Positions 20,070 to 32,004 of a DNA stretch of 64,000 nucleotides are shown here, in pieces (position 1 is the first letter of the stretch; each line of letters opens with the position of its first letter). The DNA is from Emergomyces orientalis (taxonomy: Eukaryota; Ascomycota; Eurotiomycetes; Onygenales; Ajellomycetaceae). A program made the position numbers and the translations under genes. A model generated the notes under the pieces. The model was given only the letters and a program-made list of their open reading frames with translations, searched no databases and was not told the origin of the DNA. The DNA is taken from positions 496,001-560,000 of the forward strand of contig MOWL01000070.1 in the NCBI GenBank assembly GCA_002110485.1, given 5' to 3'.

Positions 20070-23000
20070 ATGCCAAAGGTCATCGATTACTCTCCCCCCT
20101 GGCTCTCTAGGCCGTCTCCAGGATCTACGTTTTTTTTAAGTTCCAGGTCAGAGCACACGTCACAAGCAAATCGCATTGCGAAAGGCAAAGATGCCGGGGA
20201 CACGAGCGAGCAGCCTTACGCCGGACCCAGGCGGGTTCTGGCGCGAAGGGGGACGGAAGTTTTCGCGGTCGTAGATAACCAGATTCGGTGGTCTAATCTT
20301 TCTACTTTGAAGGATGAATGGCAAGCTGAAGTGCGACAGAAGAGAAAGGAGACGGCCCGGGGACGGGACAGGGAGAGGAGCCATTCGCAGGAGGACGGGA
20401 GTTCCTTCGGACATGCTGCGGACAGGGATGCGTCTTTCTACAGAGTAAGGCGAATCGATCAATGGAGATACGCATTATTCTTTAAATATTTTAGCTAATT
20501 TTTCCTTCAGGTTCTTACCGTACCAGTGTACGGTCAGATAACACAACTGGTTCCCTCTTCAAATGGAAATTTCCTCGCCATCATCACTCCTCATACCGTC
20601 CATGTCGCAGTCTTGCCGGATTCCTCCCACCTCTCAGGTCCCGATTACTCACCGCTCAAGCTTAAGACATTTCAACTAGGACCTACGACACATGTTATTC
20701 CCGAGTCCCCCGTAGTGACTGCCCTGTGGCACCCGTTAGGAATATGCGATACCCAAGGCGGCTGCCTCATTACCGTCACTCAAGATGCAGCGGTACGTGT
20801 ATGGGAGATTGACAGGAATAACCATTGGTCGTTTGATAGGCCCACGATTGCCGTTGACCTAAAAAAGCTGGCAGACGGTACATCGATGGACGAAGACTTT
20901 GCGCCATCTGGCTTTGGTCAAAACAAAGGATTTTCTGCAGATTTATTTGATATGGAGGTTGCCTCCGCTTGCTTTGGAGGCCATGGCTATGAGGATGAAG
21001 ATGCGTGGGCGCCAATGACACTGTGGGTTGCAATGCGACCGGGAGATATCTATGCATTATGTCCACTTCTACCGTCAAAGTGGCAAGTCCCCTCAATTAC
21101 GATACCGGCTTTGACGGCATCTATTATTCATAAATTCGCTAGTGTTCAGCGTGATCCGTCTGAATTTGATGACGAGCAGATGGCTATCCAACAGCAGTAT
21201 GACTGGCTCTCAGAAATTGACAACCAAGAACCTCTACCCCTCTCTGAAGACATTGGGCTTTCGTCAATGGTTGAAGTTCGAGCCCGTCCAGCAAACCCAA
21301 GTGCCGTACCAAGACTACAAGGACCGTTTCAGTTTGAGCTTGGTGAGGAAGTAGATGAATTGGATCTCACTGATATTTTGGTTATCGCTGCCAAGGCTGA
21401 TGTTGACGATTTGATGTCGGGGGAAGATGGCTATCCGCTCGAAGAGAACCCTCAGGAGGGTGTGTCAGCAACAGTAATATGCCTTGCTACTACAACTGGT
21501 AGAGTTCATGTTTGTCTTGAGCTGGATGGGGTCGAAGGTCAATGGCTTCCCAAAACAAATAAAGGGGCCTTTACAACTCCGGTGTCTTACCCCTCCGAAT
21601 TGCTATTACTGGAGTCTTTGGAGACAGTTAAAGAGAAATATCAAACTCCAAACTCCTGGCCACTGTTCACCGAGGATGTCCACTCTCGATATAACTTCTT
21701 CATCACCTCGGCAAACAATGTTACTTTCCTCTCCCTGTTATCTTGGGCCGAAAGACTTGAATCAGAGCTTCAGTCGCCCGATCCGGCCGGTTCGGGATTC
21801 CGTATCAAGGTTCTCTGCGACGGAACTATAGCACTTCGGGAACAAATTGTTCAAGTCACTGACCAGGAATCCATGACTACTAATATATCACAACCGGAGC
21901 ATCTTCAAAGCTGCCTAGTCCTTTACGACTATGACCTAGGTTACTTATTACTGTCAAATTCCACATCCCGCGTCCATGCCGTGGTTCTCGATTCACCATC
22001 CTATGACCCATTCTCATTAACGAGCGAATTCTCCACCTTTGAGGCTGATGCCGCCCATCAGCCATCGCTTGTCGCTCCCCGTCGTTCAGCGTATCAACCC
22101 GCCTCAGCATTCTATTCCCTGCCCCCACTAGCCTCCTTTATCGAAGATGTCGTTCCACATGGCCACAGACATACTCTCAAGGAACCTGTCCGGCTGTCGC
22201 CGTCAACATTAGACCTCATAACAGCCGCCCACAGAATTCTAAGCGCCCACACCAGCTCCCTGGAGCGAGCCGCCTCGGATCTTTTCCGCCGCTGCGAACG
22301 GTTACAAGGCGAAATGCAGGACCAATTAAGCCAACTCACAGAGATCGCGGAGCGGATCAACAATATATCTGATGGCCTTGGACACAATCAGGGGGGGGGA
22401 ACACGTAGTGGAAACGAGGAGCTACCCCTAAATTCAAGAATGGCGGCGGCAGAATCCCGGCAGAAGCAGCTGGTGGATCGTTACAATAAAATTCGGAATA
22501 AGATGGCCAAGGCGGGTGGCCGACCAGTGAGCGAGAAGGAGAAGGTCTGGGTTAATGAGGTCAATAGACTCTCTGTTTTCCTTGGTGAGGCGGAAGAGGA
22601 AAGGGACAATGATACGGATACGGATAAGGCCGGCGAATTGGCTCGTAGGATGCAAACTGTAAGATCTATTCTTCGTTCAATTTTCCTCTTTTCTTTCTCA
22701 TTCCCTTTGGCCCCGCAACTAGCTGTTGATTGGGCCGACAAGCTAACTTGTTGGCATCAAGGCACAATCTCTCGCCAAAAACCTCCTCGCAGAGGTATCT
22801 CGCATTTCTGAAGAGTCGTCGACCTCGACTCATGTACCCTCAAGGCCAGGTACTCCCAGCAGCCATCAACCCAAGATCCCGCAACGGTTACAACGGGCCA
22901 AAATCGCAGATGCGATGAACATGGTAGAACGAGAGTGAGTTACCTCTTTCCCCTTTGCACTCCTCACTATTTCACTTGCAGCATCATTGACTAACTACGG

Positions 23001-23083
23001 AATCCATTATCAGATCTGCCGTAATCGATGCAATTACTTCAAGATTAGAGCGACTTACTACGAGCGTTAGCGGCACTGATTAG
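20070..23083 (+). CDS. NUP82: Nucleoporin Nup82/Nup88
   Basis: Four exons, 20070-20444, 20511-22658, 22762-22934 and 23014-23083, give 921 residues; all joins are in phase. The N-terminal two thirds (to about residue 560) is a beta-propeller-like region, including the stretch VTALWHPLGICDTQGGCLI and an AAVRVWEID blade. Acidic loops interrupt it. The C-terminal third is coiled coil, from about residue 690 (repeated ERAASDLFRRCERLQ-type heptads) to the end. Nup82 is a cytoplasmic-face nuclear pore subunit that anchors Nup159 and Nsp1 for mRNA export. Identification is by overall fungal Nup82 layout and recalled sequence resemblance. Confidence 0.82.
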
Positions 23084-24186
23084 GATACTCTTTTTTTCAT
23101 TTTTTTTTTTTTTTTTTTTCAGTTGGTTTTGAGCTTTTTATCTCCTGTTTCCTATCTTTGTCTTTTGTATTGAGATACATCCGTTGAAGTCTTGAGAGAC
23201 TCCCCATCCGCCCCCATTTTATTAGAGGGGAAGAAAATAAAGGATCAGTTTTTGAAGAAATTGGGTATGACAACATGTTCGTGAAATATTTTAGGCCATG
23301 CTGAATCTGAAAGGGGGGAGGGGAAAGAGCATGAGGGCCCGCAATGTGTACATGCGTGCATGAAAATGATGATGAAATAATGGTCTGAGCAGAACAAGTG
23401 CATCTACAGAAGTGACTAGCAACTGCTTAAAGATCCCAGACAAACACAAAATATAATTTCCCAGGGCGAAGCAAAGAGCGAAAAACAATTTGGGTAGCTT
23501 GTCTCAAACATATCCCATATATGACCGACCCAGCATGATTTTGACTCCCAAGAGCTTTTTCCTACATTCGTACATCAATTGCTCTGTCAGGTCGGTAATG
23601 CCAGGAACCCCTTTACAACTTTAACCCTAACCCATCACCACCTGCAAGCATCGATCAAACCATAACACAATTTAGAGCGCTAACATACTACTGTAAACCG
23701 GAAATCCGATAAAAATAGCGAACCAGAAAAAGAAAAAGAAACAGACCACATAATTGTATTCATGGCTAGCAATCAATCCATGTTGTCAAACAACACTCAC
23801 TACATAGACAGCAATCAACAGCTGAAATTTTGCAAACACACTGCCCCTTACCGAAACCCTGGTAGATCTATCGTTATTTTCTATTGCGTACTAAAAAATT
23901 CAAAGAATGGGCTATGACCCTAGAAAAAACGCCAGATGGTATCCAGTTCCCCGTCGTTGACTGATGGGTATCCTAACCGAAATGCGCCTTTAAGACCCCT
24001 ATCCATTGCCAGTCAACCGTTAGCTGCGCTGCACAGCTATATCTTTTAAAGAAAAGTTAATTGAGTTCCATAAAAAAACAAAAGGAAGAAGAAAAGAGAG
24101 AGAAACATACCTATTTCCAACCCAATAAACAAAACCAGAGAAAATAAAATAAAATAAAATAAAAGAAACAAAAACAAAACAAAACG
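23084..24186. other. Intergenic region, no gene seen
   Basis: About 1.1 kb between two convergent genes. It has a poly-T run at about 23,098-23,120 and an (AAAAT)n microsatellite at about 24,141-24,164. No ORF with recognisable content. Confidence 0.5.
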
Positions 24187-24831
24187 TCAACAAACCCGCT
24201 CCCACTCCCCCTCCAAATCCACAGCCTTCTCAACAACCGTTTCCACATCCTCTAGCACAGTTTCCCACGGCGGCAACCGGAGCTTCTCCAACATCTCCTC
24301 CCATGGCGCCATCTCGCCAACAAACTCATCCCACCAGCTCTGAATCATCAACTCCTCCGGCCGAGGAAGCAGCGTAAATGCACTAGCCATCAAATGATCC
24401 AAAACCCTCTTCGCATTACACCAAGCCAGGTACGACCCGATTAAAAACTCATGCTTCATCTCTTCAAACGCGGCCACGAACTTCTCGTACGTGCCATGGT
24501 CCAAGTGCAGAGTGACCGCGTGGCGGGGTAGTTTCGCTGTCGGCAACAGGTTTGGGTCGTGGGCGGTGGGATACTGTGCCTTCCATAGGCTGAGGCGGGC
24601 GATGGAGTCTGTGTTCTCTTTGAAGTGCTTGAGGTTCCCTTTGGAGCAGGTGTAATAGTGGCGGTTGGCGTAGATGCGTTGCAGGCGGCGGAATTGCTCG
24701 AAGCTTCTACCTGCTGTCAGAAGGACTTTGTGGATGGCTTGGGAGAATTGCGCGGGTGCTATTAGGAGTAGATGAGAAGGGGGTTTGAGTCTTTCTCTGA
24801 CGAAAACGCAGGGTTCGAGAGGCTCTATCAT
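24187..24831 (-). CDS. Hypothetical protein, unrecognised
   Basis: A single exon of 214 residues starting at the first ATG (24831); the open frame reaches 24876 only through a non-ATG codon. The composition is ordinary and mostly helical, with a Trp-rich C-terminal part (QSWWDEFVGEMAPWEEM) and a run of acidic residues. No signal peptide, membrane segment or known domain is evident. GC-ending codons support coding. It lies on the same strand as the next unknown protein about 1 kb away, and both end in a helical, Trp/Glu-containing segment, but I cannot align them convincingly. Confidence 0.6.
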   Translation of the reverse strand: MIEPLEPCVFVRERLKPPSHLLLIAPAQFSQAIHKVLLTAGRSFEQFRRLQRIYANRHYYTCSKGNLKHFKENTDSIARLSLWKAQYPTAHDPNLLPTAKLPRHAVTLHLDHGTYEKFVAAFEEMKHEFLIGSYLAWCNAKRVLDHLMASAFTLLPRPEELMIQSWWDEFVGEMAPWEEMLEKLRLPPWETVLEDVETVVEKAVDLEGEWERVC

Positions 24832-25877
24832 GTTGGATGAGAGGGTGGTGGGATAAAGAGGTCTCTGAGAGCGCAAGGGATGTCAATCGTCAGTGAGGTA
24901 AAGTATTGATTGCGTTTAAAGAGCGTGGCAGAGAGATATGTATACTTTGGAGATATAATTTTTAGGATACATTTTACATTTGTTTTCAGAAAGTGGGAGG
25001 TAAAAGGTGTAGCGCTGTGTTATTCAAGCTCACGATGAGAGAGATACGCATGGGGAGGTTCGAGACTTTTCTGGGTTCAGCAGGTGGTGAATGTGAAATA
25101 GCACCCCGCGCGCATTAAAGGTAATAACACAAGGAAGGTTATCAGAAAACAACCGGCTATTGAGGGAAAAAAAGAAAGGAAAACGGGGTGGTTGAGGGGC
25201 GGCTAAATCAAAGTATTAAGAATACTTTGAATAGTAACACATGGGAAGGGGGATTTTCATAGTGGATAACATATGGTAAGGGAGCCGGCAAGGAGACTGG
25301 TATTATGTCTAGAAAACAGAAAATAGAGACGTATTTATTCTAGACGCCGTCTCTTTCACTTTCGATGCCTGGCAGTAGACAGACATAGCAGTAAGACCCA
25401 TAGGAATCAGTGGTGGTATCCCAAAATGCACATTGATGTGTGAAGATACGAAAACGTCGAATGCAAATCAGGAGTTCCAGAAGGGCTCATAGAAAGAGGC
25501 AACGCAAAGCTCAGAATAAGACAAACAAAAGACTCATCCCAGCTGTCCGTCAAGTAAGATGTTCCTTATACGCAATATACGTTTTTAACCAGTGGTAGCA
25601 TTGAAGGTGAGTAACTAACCCACGCAAAAATGGTATATCTTAAGACACCAGACTTCACACTCCTTCCGCTGCAGAAGCAAACCCAAATCTTTCTGTAACA
25701 TTCAACAAACATTTGATTGACATGAGTCAATTTGAGATCGCGATTGTCTTTGAAAACCTAGCAAGCAACACGGGGGAAGTATCAGCGTCTGCATTGCAGA
25801 GGCGAATGAGAAACGAATGAGAAAAAAAGAGCCGGAGAAAAAAAAATGGGGGGCGGGGATAGGTTAGAATATACCAT
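24832..25877. other. Intergenic region, no gene seen
   Basis: About 1.05 kb between two same-strand hypothetical genes. Only short ORFs without codon bias. It probably holds the promoter of the downstream hypothetical and the 3' region of the upstream one. Confidence 0.5.
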
Positions 25878-27216
25878 TCAGTGATTCGGAATCACACCAC
25901 CACCACCACCCACCAAATCACCAACAAGCTGATTGATCGTGAGGCCAGAGATATTAACCGGCTGTTCCCTAGCCACCTCCCTAGCCACCATATCCTCCCA
26001 TGTTGGGTAGACGAAGTGATCAATAGCCGCCTTCAACTCGTTAGCCTGTCTCAGCGCACTAGTCGCACGCAACACCACCCCACAGGGTAGTTCATTTTTA
26101 AAGATACCCATCCACTCTGCGAAACTCCAGCATAGAGCTTTGAGCGAGGCGACGAGGCCGTCCCTGATGTTGATGCAGTGGAAACGCATGTTGTTGAGAT
26201 ACTCTTCCCACAGTCTCATGCGGATGCTTTGCTCCATAGCTTGGACGTGGCAGTATATGGTGAACGCTAGCGCCTGCTGTCTGCGGAGTAGCAGCATTGA
26301 GCCGCGGATTTGGATGGATAGCATCTCGATGGAGGAGAGGAAACGTTCTGTCTGGGGGGGGATGTGGGACTTGATTATTTGGGACAGTTGGCATAATGGT
26401 TGCTCGCTGGTGGCCAGTTCCGCGGGGGGGAGCAGGGTATTTCCGGGTTGCATGGTGGTTTGTCCAGGGGGTTGTTGGGAGGAGGAGGAGGTGGTGGTGG
26501 TGGTGGTGGTGGTGGTTGTAGAGGCATTATTCGAAGACGGGGTAGGATACAAACTTGTCGCGTTGGAGAAGATGCTTGAACTGGTACTTTCGTAGCTTGA
26601 GGTGCTTTGGAAACTGCTGGTCGCCGGGATTTCGTCTCGCGTTGTTGACATGATATGCGGCACGTTGGATCGAGGAACTCTTGGACGGCGGGGTTGGGGC
26701 GAGCCAGTGCTGATTCCAAGGATCTGGGGGTCAATTAGATTGGCATCAACATACCGTCCAGGGAAATTTTGAGCGTGGTTAGATCCGGCGTGGAAGGCAA
26801 AAGTCAAGCCAAAGGGATTTCCGTCCAACGCACGGGTTTGTGTAGTTCTTTGACCGATATGGGCATGTGTGAAAGTAGTAAATTCGTTGACATGGTGACC
26901 CATAACATTGCTCACTTTTGAGAGACATTGCGCTCCTTCAACGGGTCTATTGCGAAGTCCATCTGTCTCTAGATGCTTGTCGTGACGCGTGCTCAGGGAT
27001 CCAACACCTGGTAAATTGAACTTCTTGAATGAGAAAATAAAATAAAAAAATCAGATGTCGCTTTTGCATACGATAATCCCAGATATACAATAGCAGGAGG
27101 ATAGTAAGCCTTACTTCTGGCGGAAATTCGATGTCTAGTCTATCAGGCAACTCGTCCCAATCAGACCAGGAAAGCTGCGAGCTGCCGCGTACTTCTTCAG
27201 GAGAGTAATCAGACAT
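25878..27216 (-). CDS. Hypothetical protein with poly-Thr tract, unrecognised
   Basis: Two exons, 27216-27115 and 27023-25878, give 415 residues. The donor GTAAGG and acceptor TTCAAG keep the frame. The N terminus is acidic (SDYSPEEVRGSSQLSWSDWD). The middle is Ser/Thr-rich and disordered, including a run of ten threonines encoded by a GGT/GTG microsatellite. The C-terminal 170 residues look helical and folded, with RMRLWEEYLNNMRFHCINIR and a closing glycine run before the stop. No known domain or targeting signal is recognised. It may be a lineage-restricted Onygenales protein. The poly-Thr tract is likely to vary in length between strains. Confidence 0.65.
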
Positions 27217-27466
27217 CTTCGTGGTGAAGATTCATATAGCCCGTCTCGGCGTTCTATGTTCTTTGTTTATCAAAAAAGGGACACTGCCGTTACCACCCCT
27301 GGAATCAGGGTGGAAATACGACGTGGAGACCAGAGTTTAAAGAAAAGGGGGAAAGGTATGCTGATGAAATAGAATGAAAAGAGGTGCTGTGATGATCCTC
27401 AGTGACAAAGAAAACAGAAATTTAATATTGATTTTTTTTTTGGCATAATTCTTTTAAAGAAACTGG

Positions 27467-27500
<34 letters not shown>

Positions 27501-27715
27501 ATGTGCAGTCAAAGAGTCAAACACGCATGTTCAACTTGATAAAGCTGGTGGGTATCAAAAAAAATCACACATATGTGCATAGCAGGATCCAATTTCCTTC
27601 TACACTTTGACCTGGTATACTAGTTACACAAAAAAGAAGAACATCATGTCTGATATATGATTTAATAAATTTTCTTTTTCTTCTTTTTTTTTTTTTTTTC
27701 TTTCATCCAATTCAT
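27217..27715. other. Intergenic region with GT microsatellite
   Basis: About 500 bp between the hypothetical gene and the 3' end of ESS1. It contains a (TG)n run at about 27,468-27,499 and a poly-T run near 27,685-27,700. Confidence 0.6.
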
Positions 27716-28584
27716 TCATTGAACACTATCTCACAAGATTAGTTATATTGTCCCTTTATCCATGGAGCTCAGATACGCGAGAAAAGGAAGACGAGGAGAG
27801 GGAAGGGCGGATGACATACCGTTCGATAAGATGGACCCCAGAAGCCGTCTCGACAATCCCACTAACCTGTCCCGGCTTAAGAGCAAACGCTGCTTCTTCG
27901 AATTCAGCTTGCATTTCGCCTCGACCGAAGAATCCCCTAAATAAAATCAGTGAGCGATCGGATGAAGAAAAGGAAGATTGAGAACTACTCGATTGGGGAA
28001 GGAAAAAAAATAGAAAAAAGGAAAAAGAAAAAAAACTAACAGGTCACCCTTCTTCCTCGCACTACTACAGTCCGACTCCGACATAGCAATATCTCCCAAC
28101 GTCGTCTCCCCAGATCTAATACGCTGCTCGTGACAGCGCAAGATCTCCAGCGCCTCCTCCTTGGAGCGCGTGATCTCGGACTCCCGCCAGCTGCTCGGCC
28201 GTCGACTACCGCGATGTTTGATGAGAAGGTGACTAGCACGGATCTTGCCCTCGACGCCACCCGCTCCGTAACGGTCTGCAGGCCCGCTGTGATGCTGTGC
28301 CATGTATAGTTTGAGTTTCTCGGTGTCGGTATCGGAGGGGGGTTCCCATCGGGATTCCTTGGTTACAGGGTTGAAATAGTAGGGGAGGTTTTTGGAGTTT
28401 GAGTGGCGGACTTCCCAGCCTAATGGGAGGCCTGATTCAGCCTGGATATATGGGGGGGGCAGCATGGTCAATTGGAGGGTATTATGGAAAGGTTGAGGTG
28501 GTGGGGATGAGAGGTGGCTAAGAAAGAGGGGAGGAGGGGAGGGGTGAGATGGACTGATGGGACCTCGAGAGGCGCACTTACCAT
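27716..28584 (-). CDS. ESS1: Peptidyl-prolyl cis-trans isomerase Ess1/Pin1
   Basis: Model with four coding exons on the minus strand: 28584-28582 (ATG alone), 28441-28041, 27936-27820 and 27725-27716, giving 176 residues. The ATG is followed directly by the donor GTAAGT; the acceptor ATATATCCAG precedes GCTGAATCAGGC. The alternative is an unspliced start at 28465 adding eight codons. The WW domain (GWEVRHSNSKNLPYYFN through RWEPP) is followed by a parvulin domain with IRASHLLIKHRGSRRPSSW (phosphate-binding basic loop), KKGDLGFFGRGEM and GVHLIERVQ at the end. The last exon, four codons with stop, was chosen because it gives the usual C terminus. It isomerises phospho-Ser/Thr-Pro bonds, notably in the RNA polymerase II tail. 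Confidence 0.88.
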
Positions 28585-30119
28585 GATGTGTTATTATACT
28601 TGTGAATGGAGAGAAGAAAGCCGTGTATACAGAGAAGAAAGTAAGGGAGGGAGATTGGGATTCTAGAGCAGTGGTATGAGCGGTGTTATTAGAAGAGATC
28701 GATGGATGCAGTATTAACTGCGGGGATGGAGGAGGAGGAGGAGTAGATCTGCGCCAGATTAGGGTTTGCTTGGCTCGTGGCCCAGACAGGCTGTGAGCGG
28801 GTTAGGGCTATCAAGCGCGGATCTGGGACCAGAAGATAAACAGTATTCTTCATTCGCCCTGATTTACCTAAATAGTAAGGCAGTGGATTTGTATCATCAA
28901 TTCGCCTGGATGATGGCCATATGTTGCTGAATTTGGAGCCCCTAGCCCATTTTTGATGTGTATTTAGGGGTCCCGGTGCTTATATCTGGATTTATCAGCA
29001 CACGTCAAATGGACAACGTTGCCCATAAACTTCAAGGGCAAACGAATGCGATTAAGAAAAAAAGAAGAAGAAAAGAAGAAAAAGGTACCGTCTATGGACA
29101 TTACGCTTTCTGGAATCACAGGCACCCATGCGGAAAATCACCCCAGTCAAAAAGAAAAAGGGAAAAAGCCCTTACTTTTACCAGATAAAAATAGCATATG
29201 GTATGTAAGGAGGATAAGGGATTCATTACGAAAGATCATGATATTGGTTTGCTGGAGGACGGACGTCTTTTAAAGAAAGTGGATGAAGAGTGAATTGAGA
29301 AATTCCGAGAGCCGATGCTTTTCCCCTTGTATTTTTGTTTGCAACAGCAGTTGACTGACTGGATTGGAGGATAGCGATGATTTCCTCGAATTGATCTTCA
29401 TGACCTCTCCTGTAATATCCTCCTCCTTCACACAGTTGACAGGTTCTCTATCCATTCAGGCGTATGACGACAGCAGTTGCACCTGGTGAGACCTCGTTCT
29501 ATCACGAATCTTGTTGAAGCTGCGGTGGGAGTCAATGCTCGTACAGCGTTTGTTCCTTCGCCCAGCTCAAATGGGCATTTAAACTCAAAATTTCCGCTTA
29601 CAGCAGATACTAGTTTTAGCCCCTCTGAGTATACCACATTCACAATTTAGTTTAACTATATATGATTGTCCAGGCTAATAGTGATGCATGCTATTTTCCG
29701 TATTGTATTTCTCTTTCTCTAGTTCTTAATTCCCCATCTTTGACTCTTTCTTGTTATTGTTTCGCTGAGGTTCTAACCAAAAACCCTTATGTAGGGCTGA
29801 CAAGCTTTTCAGTCCAGATTAGGCTTAGCTTTTCCTCTGGCAGCAAATCTGCAAACTTCAAAACCCGTCTCAAAACGTGCATTGGGACGTCTCCATATAA
29901 ACTCATCCATCCTTCTTCCTTGACCCTCAACTTTCTTCAACTTTCTGTCTTCAACTCTTCACACTCTCAACCTCGACATAACATATTCATCCACCTCTCC
30001 TTTCAACACCCATCACTTAAGAAAAGATACAAATATCCTCCATCCTGCACATTACGTTCTCATCACCATCATCCTATCCCAAGTCCTTCGTTCCTAAACA
30101 ACCTCAACTCTCATAAAAA
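28585..30119. other. Divergent intergenic region ESS1/RPB9
   Basis: About 1.5 kb. It includes A/G-rich low-complexity DNA near 29,050-29,180 and CT-rich leader DNA before RPB9 (about 29,890-30,115). Short ORFs on both strands have no recognisable content. Confidence 0.5.
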
Positions 30120-31011
30120 ATGTCCGCCTCTCCCATGTCTTCCAGTGGCGACCAGGGACAAAGTGCCGGCCAAATACATTTCCGATTCTGCCGCGAATGG
30201 TGAGTCTTTTTTTTCTTTCTTTCCCATATACATTTCCCCTCCGGCTAGATAAAATAACTCCTCCCTCCCTCAATTCGATGGGGCAATAAAATAAAACAAA
30301 ACTAACATCTATCCAGCTCCAATTTACTCTACCCAAAAGAAGACCGCACCACCAACACGCTCATGTTCACCTGCCGAACCTGCCACGTCGGCGAGCCCGC
30401 CTCCTCCCCCTGCGTCTACCAGAACAAACTCAATAACCAAGTCGGCGACACGGCCGGTGTGACTCAAGATGTGGGATCTGATCCTACGGTTGGTCTTCTC
30501 CCCCTGTGTACTTTGTGTGGAGAAGAAATCCAATAGCAATAGTTTGGCTTTTTGTGTTTTGGCCTTCTTCCTTTGCAAACCTGTCGAATTTGAGGAGCTT
30601 GGGGATGGTGGGGGAATCCTATCTATTGAATGGCGCCCCTGGCTTCCTCCCATCCGCCCACAGGATTATTCTTTTATTGCTTTGCTTTGCTTTGCCTACC
30701 TCCCGTTTTGCTGGCAGTCCACCCAAAGAAAAAAAAAAAGAAAAAAAATTCTCTCAAGAATTTTTGGCTAATGAGAAACCCTTTTTTTGGTTTTTGCGAC
30801 GACCACAGCTGCCCCGGTCAAACAAGCTTTGTCCGAGCTGCGGTGAAAACGAAGCGGTGTTCTTTCAGTCTCAACAACGGTCGGCGGAGACGGGAATGGT
30901 ATGGATATATATATCCCTCCTTTTCTTTTCCTCCTGGCACATGGCTAACGTTGTTATTTCCGGTAGAAACTCTACTATGTGTGCTGCACCTGTGGCAAGG
31001 TGTTTACTTGA
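30120..31011 (+). CDS. RPB9: RNA polymerase II subunit Rpb9
   Basis: Four exons, 30120-30199, 30317-30488, 30809-30898 and 30967-31011, give 128 residues. The third intron-exon border follows a weak donor (GTTGGT), and that intron is unusually long for this window at 320 bp. The N-terminal zinc ribbon has FRFCREC and FTCRTC. The C-terminal TFIIS-like ribbon has CPSC and then CCTCGKVF at the end, with the conserved DPTLPRSNKLCPSCG and QQRSAETGM stretches. Rpb9 sits at the jaw of RNA polymerase II and affects start-site choice, fidelity and elongation. Several open frames through the introns on the same strand are read-through shadows. Confidence 0.95.
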
Positions 31012-31358
31012 TTTTTGGGAAGGGGGTTTTTTTTATCTTACATTTTAGTTTTCTTTCTCATTTTCATTTTTTTGGATTTTATACCCCTATTGAGCGGAGT
31101 TGGGTTTGGATAAACTGGAAATCAAAGCGTTGAGAGGGACCTATACTTCCCCTTTTTCTTTCTTTCTTTTTTTCGAGTTTCTTATAGTTGCCCTCTTTAT
31201 TTTATTTTCTATCTTTTGTTTGTTCTGCACATAGCCCGGCTGATTATGTTAATGATTTCGAATGTGTTTGTTTAATACCCGGGATGAATAGCGACAAAGT
31301 AAGGTGAAAGAAAAGGAGGGGGGAAAAAATAATACAATATATATTCTATACAAATATT
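31012..31358. other. Convergent 3' region RPB9/uL14m
   Basis: About 350 bp, T-rich on the plus strand; 3' flanks of the two convergent genes. Nothing else seen. Confidence 0.5.
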
Positions 31359-32004
31359 TTACAGATGCATGGGTGCCAACGACAGTATTTTCGACCAGCC
31401 TTTCTTTTGTAGCTCCTTTCCAACAACACCTAATTGACACAATCAGTATATGTATCCCCATTTCGTAAATATATATATTCATATATAAAATCTGCGGACT
31501 TACCGTTCAATCTCGTCCCAATCGGATCCCCCGACTTATTAATAAGGACGCAAGCATTATCGTCAAATTTAACAAAGCTGCCATCGGACCTCTGTACTTT
31601 TCTCGCTCGAACGACGACGGCGTGTCGGACGTCTCCTCGTCTGACCTTGTTGGCAATACCGCTGCTCACACCACCCATCTCCGGGCCGAAGTTCCGCTGT
31701 TTCTGCACGACAACGATGATCCGATCGCCTGGATTTTGGCGAAGGTGGTTTTATATCAGTACATTTGGGAGCAGCGTATTGACGGAAGGGGTGGAAGGGG
31801 GTGGGATTAGGTATATATCCGGGGCGGGCGCAACAACTCACCGATTGTGGCTGCTCGTTTCATTTTCAGGACGCTGGCACATTCGACGATGGCTGCGCCG
31901 GAGTTGTCGATGCAATTAAGCATCGTCTGGGGTTAAAAATACGTGTTAGCGAGCTCTCTTTTCTCTTCTCATATATATAGGGACGTTACCTTTAGTTGGA
32001 TCAT
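31359..32004 (-). CDS. MRPL38: Mitochondrial large-subunit ribosomal protein uL14m (Mrpl38)
   Basis: Four minus-strand exons, 32004-31990 (five codons), 31926-31842, 31728-31504 and 31429-31359, give 131 residues. Junctions restore MIQLKTMLNCIDNSGA, then AATIGDRIIVVVQKQ, then GTRLNGVVGKEL. It has the bacterial-like uL14 fold: the IDNSGA motif, a basic KMKRA segment, HAVVVRARK, and DNACVLINK. The short bacterial-type length and the ending WSKILSLAPMHL mark it as the organelle form rather than cytosolic L23. It is a core subunit near the peptidyl-transferase side of the 54S mitoribosome. No separate presequence is visible. It is divergent to SET9. Confidence 0.9.

Noticed and set aside
29428..29643. 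71-codon minus-strand ORF between ESS1 and RPB9
   Set aside because: Short, isolated, no domain, and no splice-compatible neighbours; insufficient support.
30469..31133. Three overlapping plus-strand ORFs of 100-180 codons
   Set aside because: They read through RPB9 introns and exons in shifted or unspliced frames; the RPB9 exons explain the region.
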